In this document: positions 21,484 through 30,890 of the stretch, one piece after another | Layout of the letters: each line of letters begins with the position of its first letter | Numbering within the stretch: the stretch's first letter is position 1 | Assembly (NCBI GenBank): GCA_041695325.1 | Contig: JBGFRC010000004.1 | Location: forward strand, 1-64,000 | DNA from: SURF-13 sp041695325 | GTDB lineage: Bacteria > Pseudomonadota > Gammaproteobacteria > SURF-13 | Direction: 5' to 3' | Length of the DNA: 64,000 bases | Program-made: the position numbers and the translations under genes | The notes under the pieces: generated by a model | Database searches by the model: none | Told to the model about the DNA's origin: nothing | Seen by the model: only the letters and a program-made list of their open reading frames with translations

Positions 21484-22305
21484 GAATTTTTGGTGCGCGC
21501 GGCACGGAAGCCGCACCTGCTCGCCCCGCGCATCATCAAGACGCATGGCAAGCAAACCGCCGCCCCACACACAACCACCGTCGAGCGGAAATACCCTGGC
21601 CACGGGATATGCGCCCAGCGTGGCCCAGTGGCCGAAGATGATTTTCAAATCCGCGCTGCGCCGCCCCGGCACCTCAAACCAGGGCATATAACCCTCAGGC
21701 TGCGTACCCGGCGCGCCCTTTTCCTGCAACGCCAGAACGCCGTGGGCGTTGCAGTAACGCAAACGCGTCAGACAATTGGTGATAAACCGCAAGCGCTCCC
21801 GGCCGGTGAGCGCCTCCGACCACTGCCGCGGTTCGCCGCCGTACATCGCGCGCAAAAAATCCGCATGATGCGCTCCGCGCAACACCATTTCAACCTCGTG
21901 CGCGCAGGCGCGCGCCTGCTGCAAATCCCACTGCGGCGGCAATCCCGCGTGGATCAGGGTAAAGCCGAGCACCGCGTCATGGTGCAGCAGCGGCCGCGCG
22001 CGCAGCCACTCCAGCAGCTCATCCCGGTCCGGCGCATTTACCACATCCTCGAAAGTGTCTTCGCGCTTATAGCGTTCGCAACCTTGCGCCACCGCTAGCA
22101 GATGCAAATCGTGATTGCCCAGCACCGTGATCGCGCGCGCGCCGAGCCCTTTTACGAGGCGCAAGGTCTCCAGCGACTTCGGGCCGCGATTGACCAGATC
22201 GCCCGTAAACCACAGATTATCGTCCGGCCCGAACTGGAGTTTTGCCAGCAACACCTGCAATTCATCAAAACAACCCTGCACGTCGCCAATAGCGTAGACG
22301 GCCAC
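21478..22305 (-). CDS. apaH: Symmetrical bis(5'-nucleosyl)-tetraphosphatase
   Basis: Cleaves Ap4A to two ADP and removes Np4 RNA caps; 275 aa. Calcineurin-type metallophosphatase motifs: AIGDVQGCFDEL (GDxxG, residue 5 onward), WFTGDLVNRGPKS (GDxxNRG) and VLGNHDLHLL (GNHD), then the ApaH-specific HAGLPPQWDL. The stop codon lies in the last hairpin of the 21349-21483 array. The MarR-type gene ends 11 nt upstream, same strand. Confidence 0.94.
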   Translation of the reverse strand: MAVYAIGDVQGCFDELQVLLAKLQFGPDDNLWFTGDLVNRGPKSLETLRLVKGLGARAITVLGNHDLHLLAVAQGCERYKREDTFEDVVNAPDRDELLEWLRARPLLHHDAVLGFTLIHAGLPPQWDLQQARACAHEVEMVLRGAHHADFLRAMYGGEPRQWSEALTGRERLRFITNCLTRLRYCNAHGVLALQEKGAPGTQPEGYMPWFEVPGRRSADLKIIFGHWATLGAYPVARVFPLDGGCVWGGGLLAMRLDDARGEQVRLPCRAHQKFD

Positions 22306-22316
22306 GTTGATTTCCT

Positions 22317-22889
22317 TTATTCAGCCGGTACCGCTTCGTGTTCGCGGCAGATCTTGCGTGATTCCGCCGCCTTGAGCGGCTCCTGCGTCAGACCGCAGCG
22401 GAATTTGTTTGCACCCTCGCGCAAGAAGTGCCGACAGGTGCGGCAGACGCCGAAGCTGCGCGCCCCGTTCGCCTGCTGCATCACGCGCAACACTTTTTCC
22501 AGTCCCCTGACCAGCTCATCCAGCTCGCGCTTGTTCAGTTTTGCGCTGGTCGCGACCCATAGCTCAGGCGGCACCAGAGCGGCGAGGATAGCCTGTCCCC
22601 TGCGCGTCAGCTCCACGCGCACCACGCGGCGGTCCTGCGCATCCTCGGTCTTTTTCACCAGATCCAGGTTTTCCAGCACCAGCAGTGTCTGCGAAGCCGT
22701 GCCCTTGGTCACGCCCAGATACTCGGTGAGCGCAGCAGGGGTGTTGCTGTAACGGTTGGCCTGGGCGAAGAAACCGAGCGCGTGGAGATGCGTCGGCTGC
22801 AAGCCGTATTCCGCGCCGCGCTTACGCAGCTCGGCGCGCAGCAGGCCGCCGATGCGCTCCAGCAATTCGTAACCCTGATGTTTTTCCAT
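22317..22889 (-). CDS. MarR-family repressor with a C-terminal four-cysteine module
   Basis: A 190-aa protein. Residues about 1-140 form a MarR winged helix with the wing segment TEDAQDRRVVRVELT (81-95). An added C-terminal tail has C149, C152, C165 and C181 in a CRTC...FRCG...CREH pattern, likely a zinc or Fe-S/redox site. It diverges from the cytochrome P460 gene. Two matching palindromes in the shared intergenic region (22897-22915 and 22944-22962) are the probable operators, one close to each gene, implying autoregulation and control of P460. Confidence 0.85.
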   Translation of the reverse strand: MEKHQGYELLERIGGLLRAELRKRGAEYGLQPTHLHALGFFAQANRYSNTPAALTEYLGVTKGTASQTLLVLENLDLVKKTEDAQDRRVVRVELTRRGQAILAALVPPELWVATSAKLNKRELDELVRGLEKVLRVMQQANGARSFGVCRTCRHFLREGANKFRCGLTQEPLKAAESRKICREHEAVPAE

Positions 22890-22896
22890 GGCTCTA

Positions 22897-22962
22897 TAGT
22901 ATCGTCTCGATACGGTATTGACAATTCCCGCGCGCGCGGTTTATAGTATCGCCTCGATACTA
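22897..22962 (+). promoter_or_regulatory. Twin MarR operators and cytochrome P460 promoter
   Basis: Palindrome 1 (22897-22915): TAGTATCG-TCT-CGATACGG, two mismatches in the arms. Palindrome 2 (22944-22962): TAGTATCG-CCT-CGATACTA, perfect 8-3-8. Between them lies TTGACA (22918-22923) with TATAGT (22942-22947) at 18-nt spacing. Operator 2 overlaps the -10 and start point, and operator 1 abuts the -35 and the MarR gene start. This is a classic repressed divergent control region. Confidence 0.8.
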
Positions 22963-22982
22963 ACAAACGGAGGTTCACCGTC

Positions 22983-23459
22983 ATGAAATATCTCGTATGT
23001 GCACTCACCCTCAGCCTGCTGGGCTTGGGCTCCGTCAGCGCCGCCGCAGCCGAGGTGTCCTACCCAAGCGGCTACCGCGACTGGCATCACGTGAAAAGCA
23101 TGGTGATCCAGCCCGGCCACCCGCTGGAAAACCCGTTCGGCGGCATCCATCACGTGTACGCCAACAAAAAGGCCGTACAGGGCCTGAAGACCGGCAACTA
23201 CCCGGACGGCGCGGTAATCGTGTTTGATCTATTGGACTACAACGAGGGCGGCCACGCCCTGCAAGAAGGCGAGCGCAAGCTCATCGGCGTGATGCAGCGC
23301 GACGCCAAGCGCTTCAAGAACACCGGCGGCTGGGGCTTCGAAGGCTTCGCCGGCAACAGCAAAACAGAGCGCCTGACCAAGGACGGCGGCAAATCCTGCT
23401 TCGAATGCCATCAGCCCGAGGCAAAAAGCCAGTACGTGTTCAGCAAGTTACGCGATTGA
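22983..23459 (+). CDS. Cytochrome P460 family c-type heme protein
   Basis: A 158-aa periplasmic protein. A signal peptide covers about residues 1-23. One C-terminal heme c site CFECH lies at 139-143. The spacing of YRDWHHVKSMVI, GGIHHVYAN and GGWGFEGF matches the cytochrome P460 / cytochrome c'-beta family, whose members oxidise hydroxylamine or bind NO. I cannot tell the two subfamilies apart from sequence alone. A strong GGAGG ribosome-binding site precedes ATG. The linked MarR repressor suggests inducible expression, perhaps in response to NO or hydroxylamine; nirK at the start of the window would be an NO source. Confidence 0.85.
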   Translation: MKYLVCALTLSLLGLGSVSAAAAEVSYPSGYRDWHHVKSMVIQPGHPLENPFGGIHHVYANKKAVQGLKTGNYPDGAVIVFDLLDYNEGGHALQEGERKLIGVMQRDAKRFKNTGGWGFEGFAGNSKTERLTKDGGKSCFECHQPEAKSQYVFSKLRD

Positions 23460-23469
23460 TCTTCACACC

Positions 23470-23498
23470 CCTCCCCCGGCACAGGGGGAGGAATTTTT
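23470..23498 (+). terminator. Intrinsic terminator after cytochrome P460
   Basis: CCTCCCCC (23470-23477) pairs with GGGGGAGG (23484-23491) around a 6-nt loop, then AATTTTT. It lies 10 nt after the stop codon and before the convergent SDR gene, so it is a canonical Rho-independent terminator. Confidence 0.85.
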
Positions 23499-23506
23499 CT
23501 GTCAGA

Positions 23507-24346
23507 TTACTTCACCTCACCCTGCGACACGCGCCGCAATACCCAATCCAGGGCGCGCGTGGGCAGCAGGCGCTTCAGCACGGCAAAAAAATAGCTGGGC
23601 GCGGTGACGTAGTAACGCGCTCTGGGGCGCGGGGCTTCCAGCGCGCGCAGGACTTTTTTCAGCACCGCCTGCGGCGGCAGGGTGAATGGGGCGGCGGGGC
23701 CTGGTTTGGTGAGGCGGCGCTCCAGCGCGGAGTAAATATTCCGGTGCGCGCTGTGTTGTGGATTGATGTTTTTCTTGTACATGGCATAGGCGTTGGCGCG
23801 GAAGCGGCTGGCAATGGGGCCGCACTCGATCAGCGATACAAAAATCCCGCTGCCGTTCAGCTCCAGCCGCAGGGTATCGGTCAACCCTTCCAGGGCGTAT
23901 TTGCTGGCGTTGTACGCGCCGCGGTAGGGCAACGTAACAAAGCCCAGAAGCGAGCCGATGTTGATGATGCGCCCTGCTCCTTGCCTGCGCATCACTGGAA
24001 TGATGAGGTTGGTCAGCTCCAGCAGGCCGAACAGATTGGTCTCGAATTGCGCGCGGATCACGTCGCGTGACAAATCTTCCGCCGCGCCCGGCTGGCCATA
24101 AGCGCCGTTGTTGATGAGCGCATCCAGTTTGCCTCCCGTACGTTGCAGAATTTCGCTCACCGCGCCGCGGATGGATTCAGAGTCATCCAGATCAAGGCGC
24201 AGGCTTTCCATTCCTTGGGCGATGAGCTTTTGCACGTCGTTGGGCTTACGCGCCGTGGCGAACACGCGCCAGCCGCGCGCGCAGAGGCCCTCGGCCAGGC
24301 ATAAACCGATGCCGCTGGAGCAGCCGGTGATGAGCACGCTGTTCAC
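23507..24346 (-). CDS. Short-chain dehydrogenase/reductase
   Basis: A 279-aa classical SDR with Rossmann motif TGCSSGIG (about residues 7-14), NNGAYG, the catalytic Ser in NIGSLLGF and YNASK. Substrate unknown; the C-terminal region with PSYFFAVLKRLLPTRALDWVL is hydrophobic and resembles SDRs acting on lipids or retinoid-like substrates. The GTG start overlaps the stop of the DUF1614 gene by 4 nt (GTGA); the long upstream extension in the same frame is a shadow of that gene. Third of a minus-strand set with the ABC exporter. Confidence 0.85.
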   Translation of the reverse strand: MNSVLITGCSSGIGLCLAEGLCARGWRVFATARKPNDVQKLIAQGMESLRLDLDDSESIRGAVSEILQRTGGKLDALINNGAYGQPGAAEDLSRDVIRAQFETNLFGLLELTNLIIPVMRRQGAGRIINIGSLLGFVTLPYRGAYNASKYALEGLTDTLRLELNGSGIFVSLIECGPIASRFRANAYAMYKKNINPQHSAHRNIYSALERRLTKPGPAAPFTLPPQAVLKKVLRALEAPRPRARYYVTAPSYFFAVLKRLLPTRALDWVLRRVSQGEVK

Positions 24347-25023
24347 GCCAGCAGCACCGCCACCAGGCCGGTGAGAAAGATGCCGTCGAAGCTGCCTGCG
24401 CCGCCGATGGAGGCAAGGGGCGCGCCCATCTTTCTTATGTCTCTGAGGCGCAACAGGTCGGCGCCGATCAGCACACCGAACGTGCCGGAGATATAGGCCA
24501 GCGGCGCGCTGTTCTGCGGTTCCAGCAGCAGGGCTGCGAGTGCGGCGGCGACCGGCGCCACGAAGACCGGCAGCGCAATGCCGACGCCCGGCATGGGACG
24601 GCTCATGAACCGGCACACCGCCGTCACCACGAGTGTGGCCAGTATCACGTCCATGACGGCAAGCGCGCTATGACGCATAAGATAAAAAGAGAACGTGAGC
24701 GGGATGAGGCAGCCGCCCACGTTGACCGCGATCACGGTGACGCCCTTGAAGTCGCGCAGGCTGCGGCGCGCCAGCTCGCGCAGCGGCTCCGGCACGGTGT
24801 CCGGGTCCAGCGGCTCTGACTTGACGCGAAACAGGGGCAGATTGATTGCGCTGCCCATGAGCGCCGTGAGCAGCAACAGAAACGCCGAACGCTGGGACAG
24901 ACCGAGTTTCTCAAAGGCGATGGTCAGAATGCCGATCTGGACGAAAGTCAGCAAAAAGGCGACGAGAACGATAAACAGCAGCAAACGCCCCGGCGAGGGC
25001 AGACGCAGGTTAGCCATGCTCAT
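24343..25023 (-). CDS. DUF1614 membrane protein
   Basis: A 226-aa protein with about seven predicted helices, carrying the family segments SAINLPLFRVKSEP and NVGGCLIPLTFSFYL and the C-terminal GAPLASIGGAGSFDGIFLTG. Function of the family is unknown. The N-terminus overlaps the 3' end of the ABC exporter gene (starts at 25023 or 25017), so the two are translationally coupled. Confidence 0.82.
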   Translation of the reverse strand: MSMANLRLPSPGRLLLFIVLVAFLLTFVQIGILTIAFEKLGLSQRSAFLLLLTALMGSAINLPLFRVKSEPLDPDTVPEPLRELARRSLRDFKGVTVIAVNVGGCLIPLTFSFYLMRHSALAVMDVILATLVVTAVCRFMSRPMPGVGIALPVFVAPVAAALAALLLEPQNSAPLAYISGTFGVLIGADLLRLRDIRKMGAPLASIGGAGSFDGIFLTGLVAVLLA

Positions 25024-26839
25024 GCACCGGGGTTACACCCGCCTGCGGCAGCTGTTCGATGCGGCGCCGCTCCTCCTGCTGCAAGGCCCACATGCGCGCG
25101 TAGATCGCGCCCTGCGCGAGCAGTTCGCGGTGCGTGCCGCGCTCTACGATGCGCCCCTGCTCCAGCACCAGGATTTCATCGGCGTCTATCACCGTGGATA
25201 AACGGTGCGCGATGACCAGCGTGGTGTGATCGGCGGCGACCTCGGCCAGCGCGTTTAAAATCGCCTGTTCGGATTGTGTGTCGAGCGCCGAGGTGGCCTC
25301 ATCAAAAATGAGTATCCGGGGCGCCTTTAAAATGGTGCGCGCTATCGCCACGCGCTGCTTCTCGCCGCCGGAAAGCTTCAAGCCGCGTTCCCCCACCACG
25401 GTGTCATAACCCTTGGGCAGGGACACGATGAAATCGTGGATGTGCGCCAGTTGCGCGGCGCGTTCGATCTCCGCGCGCCCGGCGTCCGGCCTGGCGTAGG
25501 CGATGTTGTAGTAAATAGTGTCGTTGAACAGCACCGTGTCCTGCGGCACGATGCCGATGGCGGCGCGCAGGCTGACCTGCGTGACGCTGCGGATGTCCTG
25601 ATGGTTGATGAGTATGCGCCCGCCCGTGACGTCGTAAAAGCGGAACAACAGGCGCGCCAGTGTGGACTTGCCCGCGCCGCTCGGCCCTACCACCGCCACT
25701 TTGCGCCCGGGGGCAATTTCGAAATCCACGTCGAATACTATCTGCCGGTCGGGATCGTAGCCGAAGCTCACGCGCTCGAAACGCACCCCGCCGGCGCCGA
25801 CGTCGAGCGCTGGCGCGCCGGGCGGGTCCTTGACGTCGGTTTCGCGGCGCAGCAGGCTGAACATGCGCTCCATGTCGGCAAGCGAGTTCTTGATCTCGCG
25901 GTATACGAAGCCGAGAAAATTGAGTGGCAGAAACAACTGGATCAAAAAGGCGTTCACCAGCACCAAATCGCCCAGGGTAAGCTTGCCCGCCACCACGCCT
26001 TGCGCGGCCAGGATCATGAGCAGGGTCACGCCCACGGCGATGATCGCGCCCTGGCCGAAGTTGAGCACGGAGAGCGAGGTCTGATTGCGCACCGAGGCGC
26101 GCTCCAGCACTGCCATGTGTTCGTCGTAGCGGCGCGCCTCGTACTCCTCGTTGCCGAAATACTTTACCGTCTCATAGTTGAGCAGGCTGTCTATCGCCTT
26201 GGTGTTGGCCCTGGAGTCGAGCTCGTTTTTCTCGCGCACGATGTTCATGCGCCATTCGGTGATGAGAAAGGTGAATGCGGCGTAGACGATCAGCGTGATC
26301 AGGGTGATGAGCGCGTACCACGCGTCGTAGTAGATCAGCAGTATGCCGGTGACCAGCGCGATTTCCAGCAGCGTAGGCAGGATGTTGAACAGCATGAAGG
26401 AGAGCAAAAACGTGATGCCGCGCGTGCCGCGCTCGATGTCACGCGACAGGCCGCCGGTCTGACGCTCCAGGTGAAAGCGCAGCGCCAACGCGTGCAGGTG
26501 GCGGAACACTTGCAGCGCCACGCGGCGCATGGCGCGTTGCGTGACCTTGGCGAACACCGCGTCGCGCAGCTCGCCGAACAGGGCGCTGGACAGGCGCAAC
26601 AGGCCGTAGCCCGCGAGCAGGCCGAGCGGCAGGATCAGCAACGGCTGGTGCGCCGCGTCCAGGGCGTCCACGATCTGTTTCAACGCCAGCGGCACCGCGA
26701 CGGTGGCGAGCTTGGCCAGCACCAGCAGCGCCATGGCGAGCACCACGCGCGCGCGAAACTCCCACAGATAGGGGAGCAGCGTGCGGATGGTCTGCCACTC
26801 GTAGCGCGCGGCGGCGGGCGGGGCGGTGGTGGTACGCAT
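25010..26839 (-). CDS. Atm1/HMT-type ABC half-exporter
   Basis: A 609-aa fused membrane-ATPase half-transporter. Six helices in the N-terminal 320 residues include NYETVKYFGNE, the glutathione-site signature of Atm1-type exporters. The C-terminal ATPase has Walker A GPSGAGKST, ABC signature LSGGEKQRVAIART, Walker B LIFDEATSALD and the H-loop IAHRLST. Relatives export glutathione conjugates, glutathione persulfide or heavy-metal complexes. It is first of a three-gene unit with DUF1614 and SDR. Its start faces the fmdB promoter region. Confidence 0.88.
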   Translation of the reverse strand: MRTTTAPPAAARYEWQTIRTLLPYLWEFRARVVLAMALLVLAKLATVAVPLALKQIVDALDAAHQPLLILPLGLLAGYGLLRLSSALFGELRDAVFAKVTQRAMRRVALQVFRHLHALALRFHLERQTGGLSRDIERGTRGITFLLSFMLFNILPTLLEIALVTGILLIYYDAWYALITLITLIVYAAFTFLITEWRMNIVREKNELDSRANTKAIDSLLNYETVKYFGNEEYEARRYDEHMAVLERASVRNQTSLSVLNFGQGAIIAVGVTLLMILAAQGVVAGKLTLGDLVLVNAFLIQLFLPLNFLGFVYREIKNSLADMERMFSLLRRETDVKDPPGAPALDVGAGGVRFERVSFGYDPDRQIVFDVDFEIAPGRKVAVVGPSGAGKSTLARLLFRFYDVTGGRILINHQDIRSVTQVSLRAAIGIVPQDTVLFNDTIYYNIAYARPDAGRAEIERAAQLAHIHDFIVSLPKGYDTVVGERGLKLSGGEKQRVAIARTILKAPRILIFDEATSALDTQSEQAILNALAEVAADHTTLVIAHRLSTVIDADEILVLEQGRIVERGTHRELLAQGAIYARMWALQQEERRRIEQLPQAGVTPVHEHG

Positions 26840-26900
26840 GCGGCCATTTTAACGTATAATAGAACGTTGATTTTGTGTCTGTATTTTCATACGTTGAATC

Positions 26901-27209
26901 ATGCCCATTTACGAATACCAATGCAGCGCCTGCGGCCACCGGCTGGAGACAATCCAGAAATTCAGCGACGCGCCGCTCACCGACTGCCCGGAGTGCGGCC
27001 AACCCGCGCTGCAAAAAATGATTTCCGCGCCCTCGTTTCAGTTGAAGGGCGGCGGCTGGTATCAAACCGATTTCAAGGAAGTGGGCAGGAAAAAACCTTC
27101 CACGGGCGGCGCAGCCGCCAAGGATGCGGCTGAGAAACCCGCGGCGGAAGCCAAGCCCGCGGGCGCGCAGACGGGAAATACCGCCAAGCCCTCCTCCGGC
27201 GCCGCCTGA
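26901..27209 (+). CDS. FmdB-family zinc-ribbon protein
   Basis: A 102-aa protein. The N-terminal zinc ribbon MPIYEYQCSACGHRLE...CPECGQPAL (residues 1-37, four cysteines in two CxxC pairs) is typical of the FmdB regulatory family. The C-terminal 45 residues are Ala/Lys/Pro-rich and disordered. A TATAAT at 26855-26860 is a possible -10. It is followed 8 nt later by DUF502 and then aspS, a conserved gammaproteobacterial trio. Confidence 0.88.
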   Translation: MPIYEYQCSACGHRLETIQKFSDAPLTDCPECGQPALQKMISAPSFQLKGGGWYQTDFKEVGRKKPSTGGAAAKDAAEKPAAEAKPAGAQTGNTAKPSSGAA

Positions 27210-27217
27210 AAATCGCC

Positions 27218-27868
27218 ATGTCCCACACGCGCCGTTATCTCATCGCCGGCTTGATGATCTGGATTCCCCTCGGCGTCACCATCCTGGTCATCAACATGGT
27301 GGTGGACTTACTGGACGGCGTCCTGCGGGTGTTGCCTGCCGCCTATCACCCGGACACGCTGCTCGGCTTTCACGTGCCGGGCCTGGGGGTGCTGCTGTCC
27401 GCGGTGATTGTGCTCGGCACCGGCGTGCTGGCGGCCAATTTTTTCGGACGCCGGCTGGTGGACATCTGGGAACGCATGCTGGCGCGCATTCCGCTGGTGC
27501 GCTCGATCTACTCCGGCACCAAGCAGGTGTCGGAAACCCTATTCAAACCCGGCGGCCTGGCGTTCCGCAAGGTGCTGCTGATCGAGTACCCGCGCCGCGG
27601 ATTATGGTCCATCGCGTTTCAAACCGCCGCGGGCTCAGCTGAAGCGCAAAGCCGCACCGGCGAGGACCTGATCCCGGTGTTTGTTCCCACCACGCCCAAC
27701 CCGACCTCCGGCTTTATCTTCATGGTGCCGCGCCGCGACGTGATCGAGATGGACATGTGCGTGGACGATGCCATCAAGATGGTCATCTCGCTGGGCGTGG
27801 TGGTGCCGCCGTGGCAGGGCAGGGCCGAACCATCCAAACCGGCGCAAACCGGACCTTCTTCCTCATGA
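27218..27868 (+). CDS. DUF502 family membrane protein
   Basis: A 216-aa protein with two N-terminal transmembrane helices (about 9-32 and 58-78). The DUF502 signatures [32 protein letters not shown] and ISLGVVVP follow. Function unknown. The stop overlaps the aspS start (ATGA), so it is coupled to aspS. Confidence 0.9.
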   Translation: MSHTRRYLIAGLMIWIPLGVTILVINMVVDLLDGVLRVLPAAYHPDTLLGFHVPGLGVLLSAVIVLGTGVLAANFFGRRLVDIWERMLARIPLVRSIYSGTKQVSETLFKPGGLAFRKVLLIEYPRRGLWSIAFQTAAGSAEAQSRTGEDLIPVFVPTTPNPTSGFIFMVPRRDVIEMDMCVDDAIKMVISLGVVVPPWQGRAEPSKPAQTGPSSS

Positions 27869-29646
27869 GCATGCGCACCCATCCCTGCGGAACACTCAAC
27901 GCCGCGCACATCGGACAGCGGGTGACGCTGTGCGGGTGGGCCAACCGCCGCCGCGATCACGGCGGCGTGATCTTCGTGGATTTGCGGGATCGCGAAGGCA
28001 TCGCGCAAGTGGTATTCGATCCGGCCAACGCGGATGTTTTCCACACCGCGGAACGGGTGCGCAACGAATACGTGTTGCGCGTCACCGGCCAGGTGCGGCG
28101 CCGCCCGGACGGCACGGCCAACGCCAACCTGCCGAGCGGCGAGATCGAGCTGCTGTGCGAACAACTGGAAATCCTGAACGGCGCGCAACCGCTGCCGTTC
28201 CAGCTCGATGAGGACGGCGTGGGGGAAGAGACGCGCCTGCGTTACCGCTATATTGACCTGCGCCGGCCGGAGATGGCCACGCGCCTGCGCCTGCGCGCGC
28301 GCATCACCCGTCAATTGCGCGAATTTCTCGACGCGCACGGCTTCCTCGACATGGAAACGCCGTGCCTCACCAAGGCCACGCCGGAGGGCGCGCGCGATTA
28401 CCTGGTGCCGAGCCGTACCCACGCGGGCGGTTTCTTCGCGCTGCCGCAGTCGCCGCAACTGTTCAAGCAACTGCTGATGATGTCCGGCTTCGAGCGCTAT
28501 TATCAGTTCGCACGCTGCTTCCGCGACGAAGACCTGCGCGCCGACCGCCAGCCGGAATTCACCCAGCTCGACCTCGAAACCTCGTTCATGGATGAGAACG
28601 AGATCATGACGCTGATGGAGCAGATGATGCGCGAGCTGTTCGCCAAAACCCTGGAGGTCGCGCTGCCCAATCCGTTCCCGCGCATGAGTTACTTTGAGGC
28701 CATGCGCCGCTACGGCGTGGACAAACCCGACCTGCGCGTTCCGCTGGAACTGGTGGACGTGGGCGACTTGATGCGCGACGTGGAGTTCAAGGTATTCGCC
28801 GCTCCCGCCCATGATCCCAAGGGTCGCGTCGCGGCGCTCAAGGTGCCGGGCGGCGGCGCGCTCACGCGCAAGGAGATAGACGACTACACCCGGTTTGTCG
28901 CCGCGCACGGCGCGAAGGGCCTGGCTTATATCAAGGTGAATGACGCGGCGTCGGGGCGGGAGGGCTTGCAGTCGCCGATCCTCAAGTTTCTGCCCGATGA
29001 AGTGATTGCGGAGATCATGCGGCGCACACACGCGCAAACCAACGATCTTATCTTCTTCAGTGCGGACAGCGCCAAGGTGGTGAACGATTCGCTCGGCGCG
29101 CTGCGCGTGAAACTCGGCCATGACCGCGGCCTGATCGAGCACGGATTCAAACCGCTCTGGGTCACCGACTTCCCCCTGTTCGAGCGCGATGAGGAGAACA
29201 AGCGCTGGCAGGCGCTGCATCATCCGTTCACCGCGCCCAAGACCGGTGACGTAGCCGAGCTGGAGCAAAACCCCGGCGCCTGTTTGTCGCGCGCCTATGA
29301 CATGGTGCTGAACGGCACCGAGCTCGGCGGCGGCTCCATACGCATCCATAAACCGGAACTGCAAAGCGCGGTGTTCAAACTGCTTGGCATAGGCAGGGAA
29401 GAGGCCGAGGAGAAATTCGGCTTTCTGCTGGAAGCATTGAAATACGGCGCGCCGCCGCACGGCGGCATCGCCTTCGGCCTGGACCGTCTGGTCATGTTGA
29501 TGACCGGCAGCCAATCCATCCGCGAGGTGATCGCCTTCCCCAAGACGCAGACCGCGCACTGCCCGCTCACCGGCGCACCCACACCCACCGGCGAAACGCA
29601 GCTGCGCGAGCTGCATATCCGGCTACGCCAGCCAGGGAAGGCTTAG
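27865..29646 (+). CDS. aspS: Aspartyl-tRNA synthetase
   Basis: Charges tRNA-Asp (possibly also tRNA-Asn); 593 aa. N-terminal OB-fold anticodon domain ([15 protein letters not shown]). Class II motif 2 is [22 protein letters not shown], and motif 3 is [12 protein letters not shown] near the C-terminus. The bacterial GAD insertion is present. Start ATG 27865 overlaps the DUF502 stop; the longer frame to 27757 is a shadow. The last codons (RQPGKA) and the stop are encoded by a 48-bp repeat that recurs inside copA. Confidence 0.95.
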   Translation: MSMRTHPCGTLNAAHIGQRVTLCGWANRRRDHGGVIFVDLRDREGIAQVVFDPANADVFHTAERVRNEYVLRVTGQVRRRPDGTANANLPSGEIELLCEQLEILNGAQPLPFQLDEDGVGEETRLRYRYIDLRRPEMATRLRLRARITRQLREFLDAHGFLDMETPCLTKATPEGARDYLVPSRTHAGGFFALPQSPQLFKQLLMMSGFERYYQFARCFRDEDLRADRQPEFTQLDLETSFMDENEIMTLMEQMMRELFAKTLEVALPNPFPRMSYFEAMRRYGVDKPDLRVPLELVDVGDLMRDVEFKVFAAPAHDPKGRVAALKVPGGGALTRKEIDDYTRFVAAHGAKGLAYIKVNDAASGREGLQSPILKFLPDEVIAEIMRRTHAQTNDLIFFSADSAKVVNDSLGALRVKLGHDRGLIEHGFKPLWVTDFPLFERDEENKRWQALHHPFTAPKTGDVAELEQNPGACLSRAYDMVLNGTELGGGSIRIHKPELQSAVFKLLGIGREEAEEKFGFLLEALKYGAPPHGGIAFGLDRLVMLMTGSQSIREVIAFPKTQTAHCPLTGAPTPTGETQLRELHIRLRQPGKA

Positions 29647-29697
29647 CGTCGGGGGAGGCAGGATGCCGGGAGCGACCGCCAGCCAGGGAAGGCTTAA
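29627..29697 (+). repeat. 48-bp repeat (copy 1 plus a partial tandem copy) at the aspS 3' end
   Basis: Bases 29627-29674 match 39682-39729 inside copA at 45 of 48 positions by eye. Both start GCCAGCCAGGGAAGGCTTA. The first 19 bases recur at 29678-29696 as a partial tandem copy. The first copy encodes the C-terminal residues and stop of AspRS. It contains the small palindrome GGCAGGATGCC. The stretch 29698-29743 before nadA shows nothing else. Confidence 0.8.
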
Positions 29698-29743
29698 ACC
29701 AGCCACCAAGCCACTTCCCGGCGGAGGCATTGTCTAATTTTTT

Positions 29744-30859
29744 ATGAGCATCACCGATCCCGTCGTGACGCGCGTTACCGCAGGCCGGCGCGGCGGCGCG
29801 CCCGTCCTTTGCTATCGTGACGAACGTTTCACCGACGAGGTGGCGGCGGCCACGCAACCGGTGTGGGAAAAGATTCACGGCCTGATCAGCGACGTGGACT
29901 GGCTGCTCAAGGCGCCGCTGGTGTACGAAATTAATCGGCTTAAAAAAGAAAGGCGCGCGCTGATACTGGCGCACAATTACCAGACGCCGGACATCTATTA
30001 CGGCGTCGCCGATTACGTGGGCGACTCGCTGGAGCTGGCGCGCCGCGCTGCCGCACTTGGGCCCCTGGAGGCGCCCATTGTAGTGATGTGCGGCGTGCAC
30101 TTCATGGCCGAGACGGTGAAGGTGCTGGCGCCGGAGCGCACCGTATTGATCCCGGATAAGGACGCGGGTTGTTCGCTCGCCGAGAGCATTACCGGCGCCG
30201 ACGTGCGCCTGTTAAAGGAACGCTACCCCGGCGCGCCGGTGGTGAGTTACGTGAACACCTCGGCCGAGGTCAAGGCCGAATCGGATTACTGCTGCACCTC
30301 GAGCAACGCCGCGCGCATCGTCGAGGTGGCGGCCGAGGAATTCGCCAGCCCGCGCGTGATTTTCTTGCCCGACCGCTATCTCGCCGCCAACGTCGCCCAG
30401 CAGACCAAGATTGAAATCATCGCCTGGCACGGAACCTGTATCGTGCACGAGCGCTTTACCCCGGAGCACATCCGCGCCCTGCGCGCGCAGTTCCCCGGCG
30501 TGCGCGTGCTGGCGCACCCGGAGGCGCCGCCGGCAGTGTGCGCCGAGGCGGATTTCGTCGGCTCCACTTCCAAGATGATCGCCGACGTGCAGCAGTCGCA
30601 CGCGGCCAAGGTGCTCATGGTCACCGAGTGCGCGATGGCGGACAACGTGGCGGCGGAAAACCCCGGCATGGACTTCGTGCGCCCGTGCGTGCTCTGCCCT
30701 TACATGCAGAAAATCACGCTGCCCAAGATAGTGGATACGCTGCGCAGCTTGAGCCCGCGGGTCGAGGTGCCCGCCGATCTCGTCCCGCGCGCGCGCCGCG
30801 CCATCGAACGCATGCTCGCCGTCAGCCAGCCCCCGCCGCTCAAACCCTTGCGGGACTGA
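29744..30859 (+). CDS. nadA: Quinolinate synthase A
   Basis: Condenses iminoaspartate with dihydroxyacetone phosphate in NAD synthesis; 371 aa with a [4Fe-4S] cluster. The three ligand cysteines lie in VVMCGVHFM, VTECAMADN and RPCVLCPYM. The substrate motif HNYQTPDIY is present. nadB and nadC are not in the window. It has its own start 97 nt after aspS, with a weak ribosome-binding region. Confidence 0.94.
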   Translation: MSITDPVVTRVTAGRRGGAPVLCYRDERFTDEVAAATQPVWEKIHGLISDVDWLLKAPLVYEINRLKKERRALILAHNYQTPDIYYGVADYVGDSLELARRAAALGPLEAPIVVMCGVHFMAETVKVLAPERTVLIPDKDAGCSLAESITGADVRLLKERYPGAPVVSYVNTSAEVKAESDYCCTSSNAARIVEVAAEEFASPRVIFLPDRYLAANVAQQTKIEIIAWHGTCIVHERFTPEHIRALRAQFPGVRVLAHPEAPPAVCAEADFVGSTSKMIADVQQSHAAKVLMVTECAMADNVAAENPGMDFVRPCVLCPYMQKITLPKIVDTLRSLSPRVEVPADLVPRARRAIERMLAVSQPPPLKPLRD

Positions 30860-30890
30860 AGCCATCCCCATCGGCACGCGACCCGACACG

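Noticed and set aside
26855..26860. TATAAT between the ABC exporter and fmdB as a confirmed promoter
   Set aside because: No matching -35 at suitable spacing on either strand, so it is mentioned only as a possible -10.
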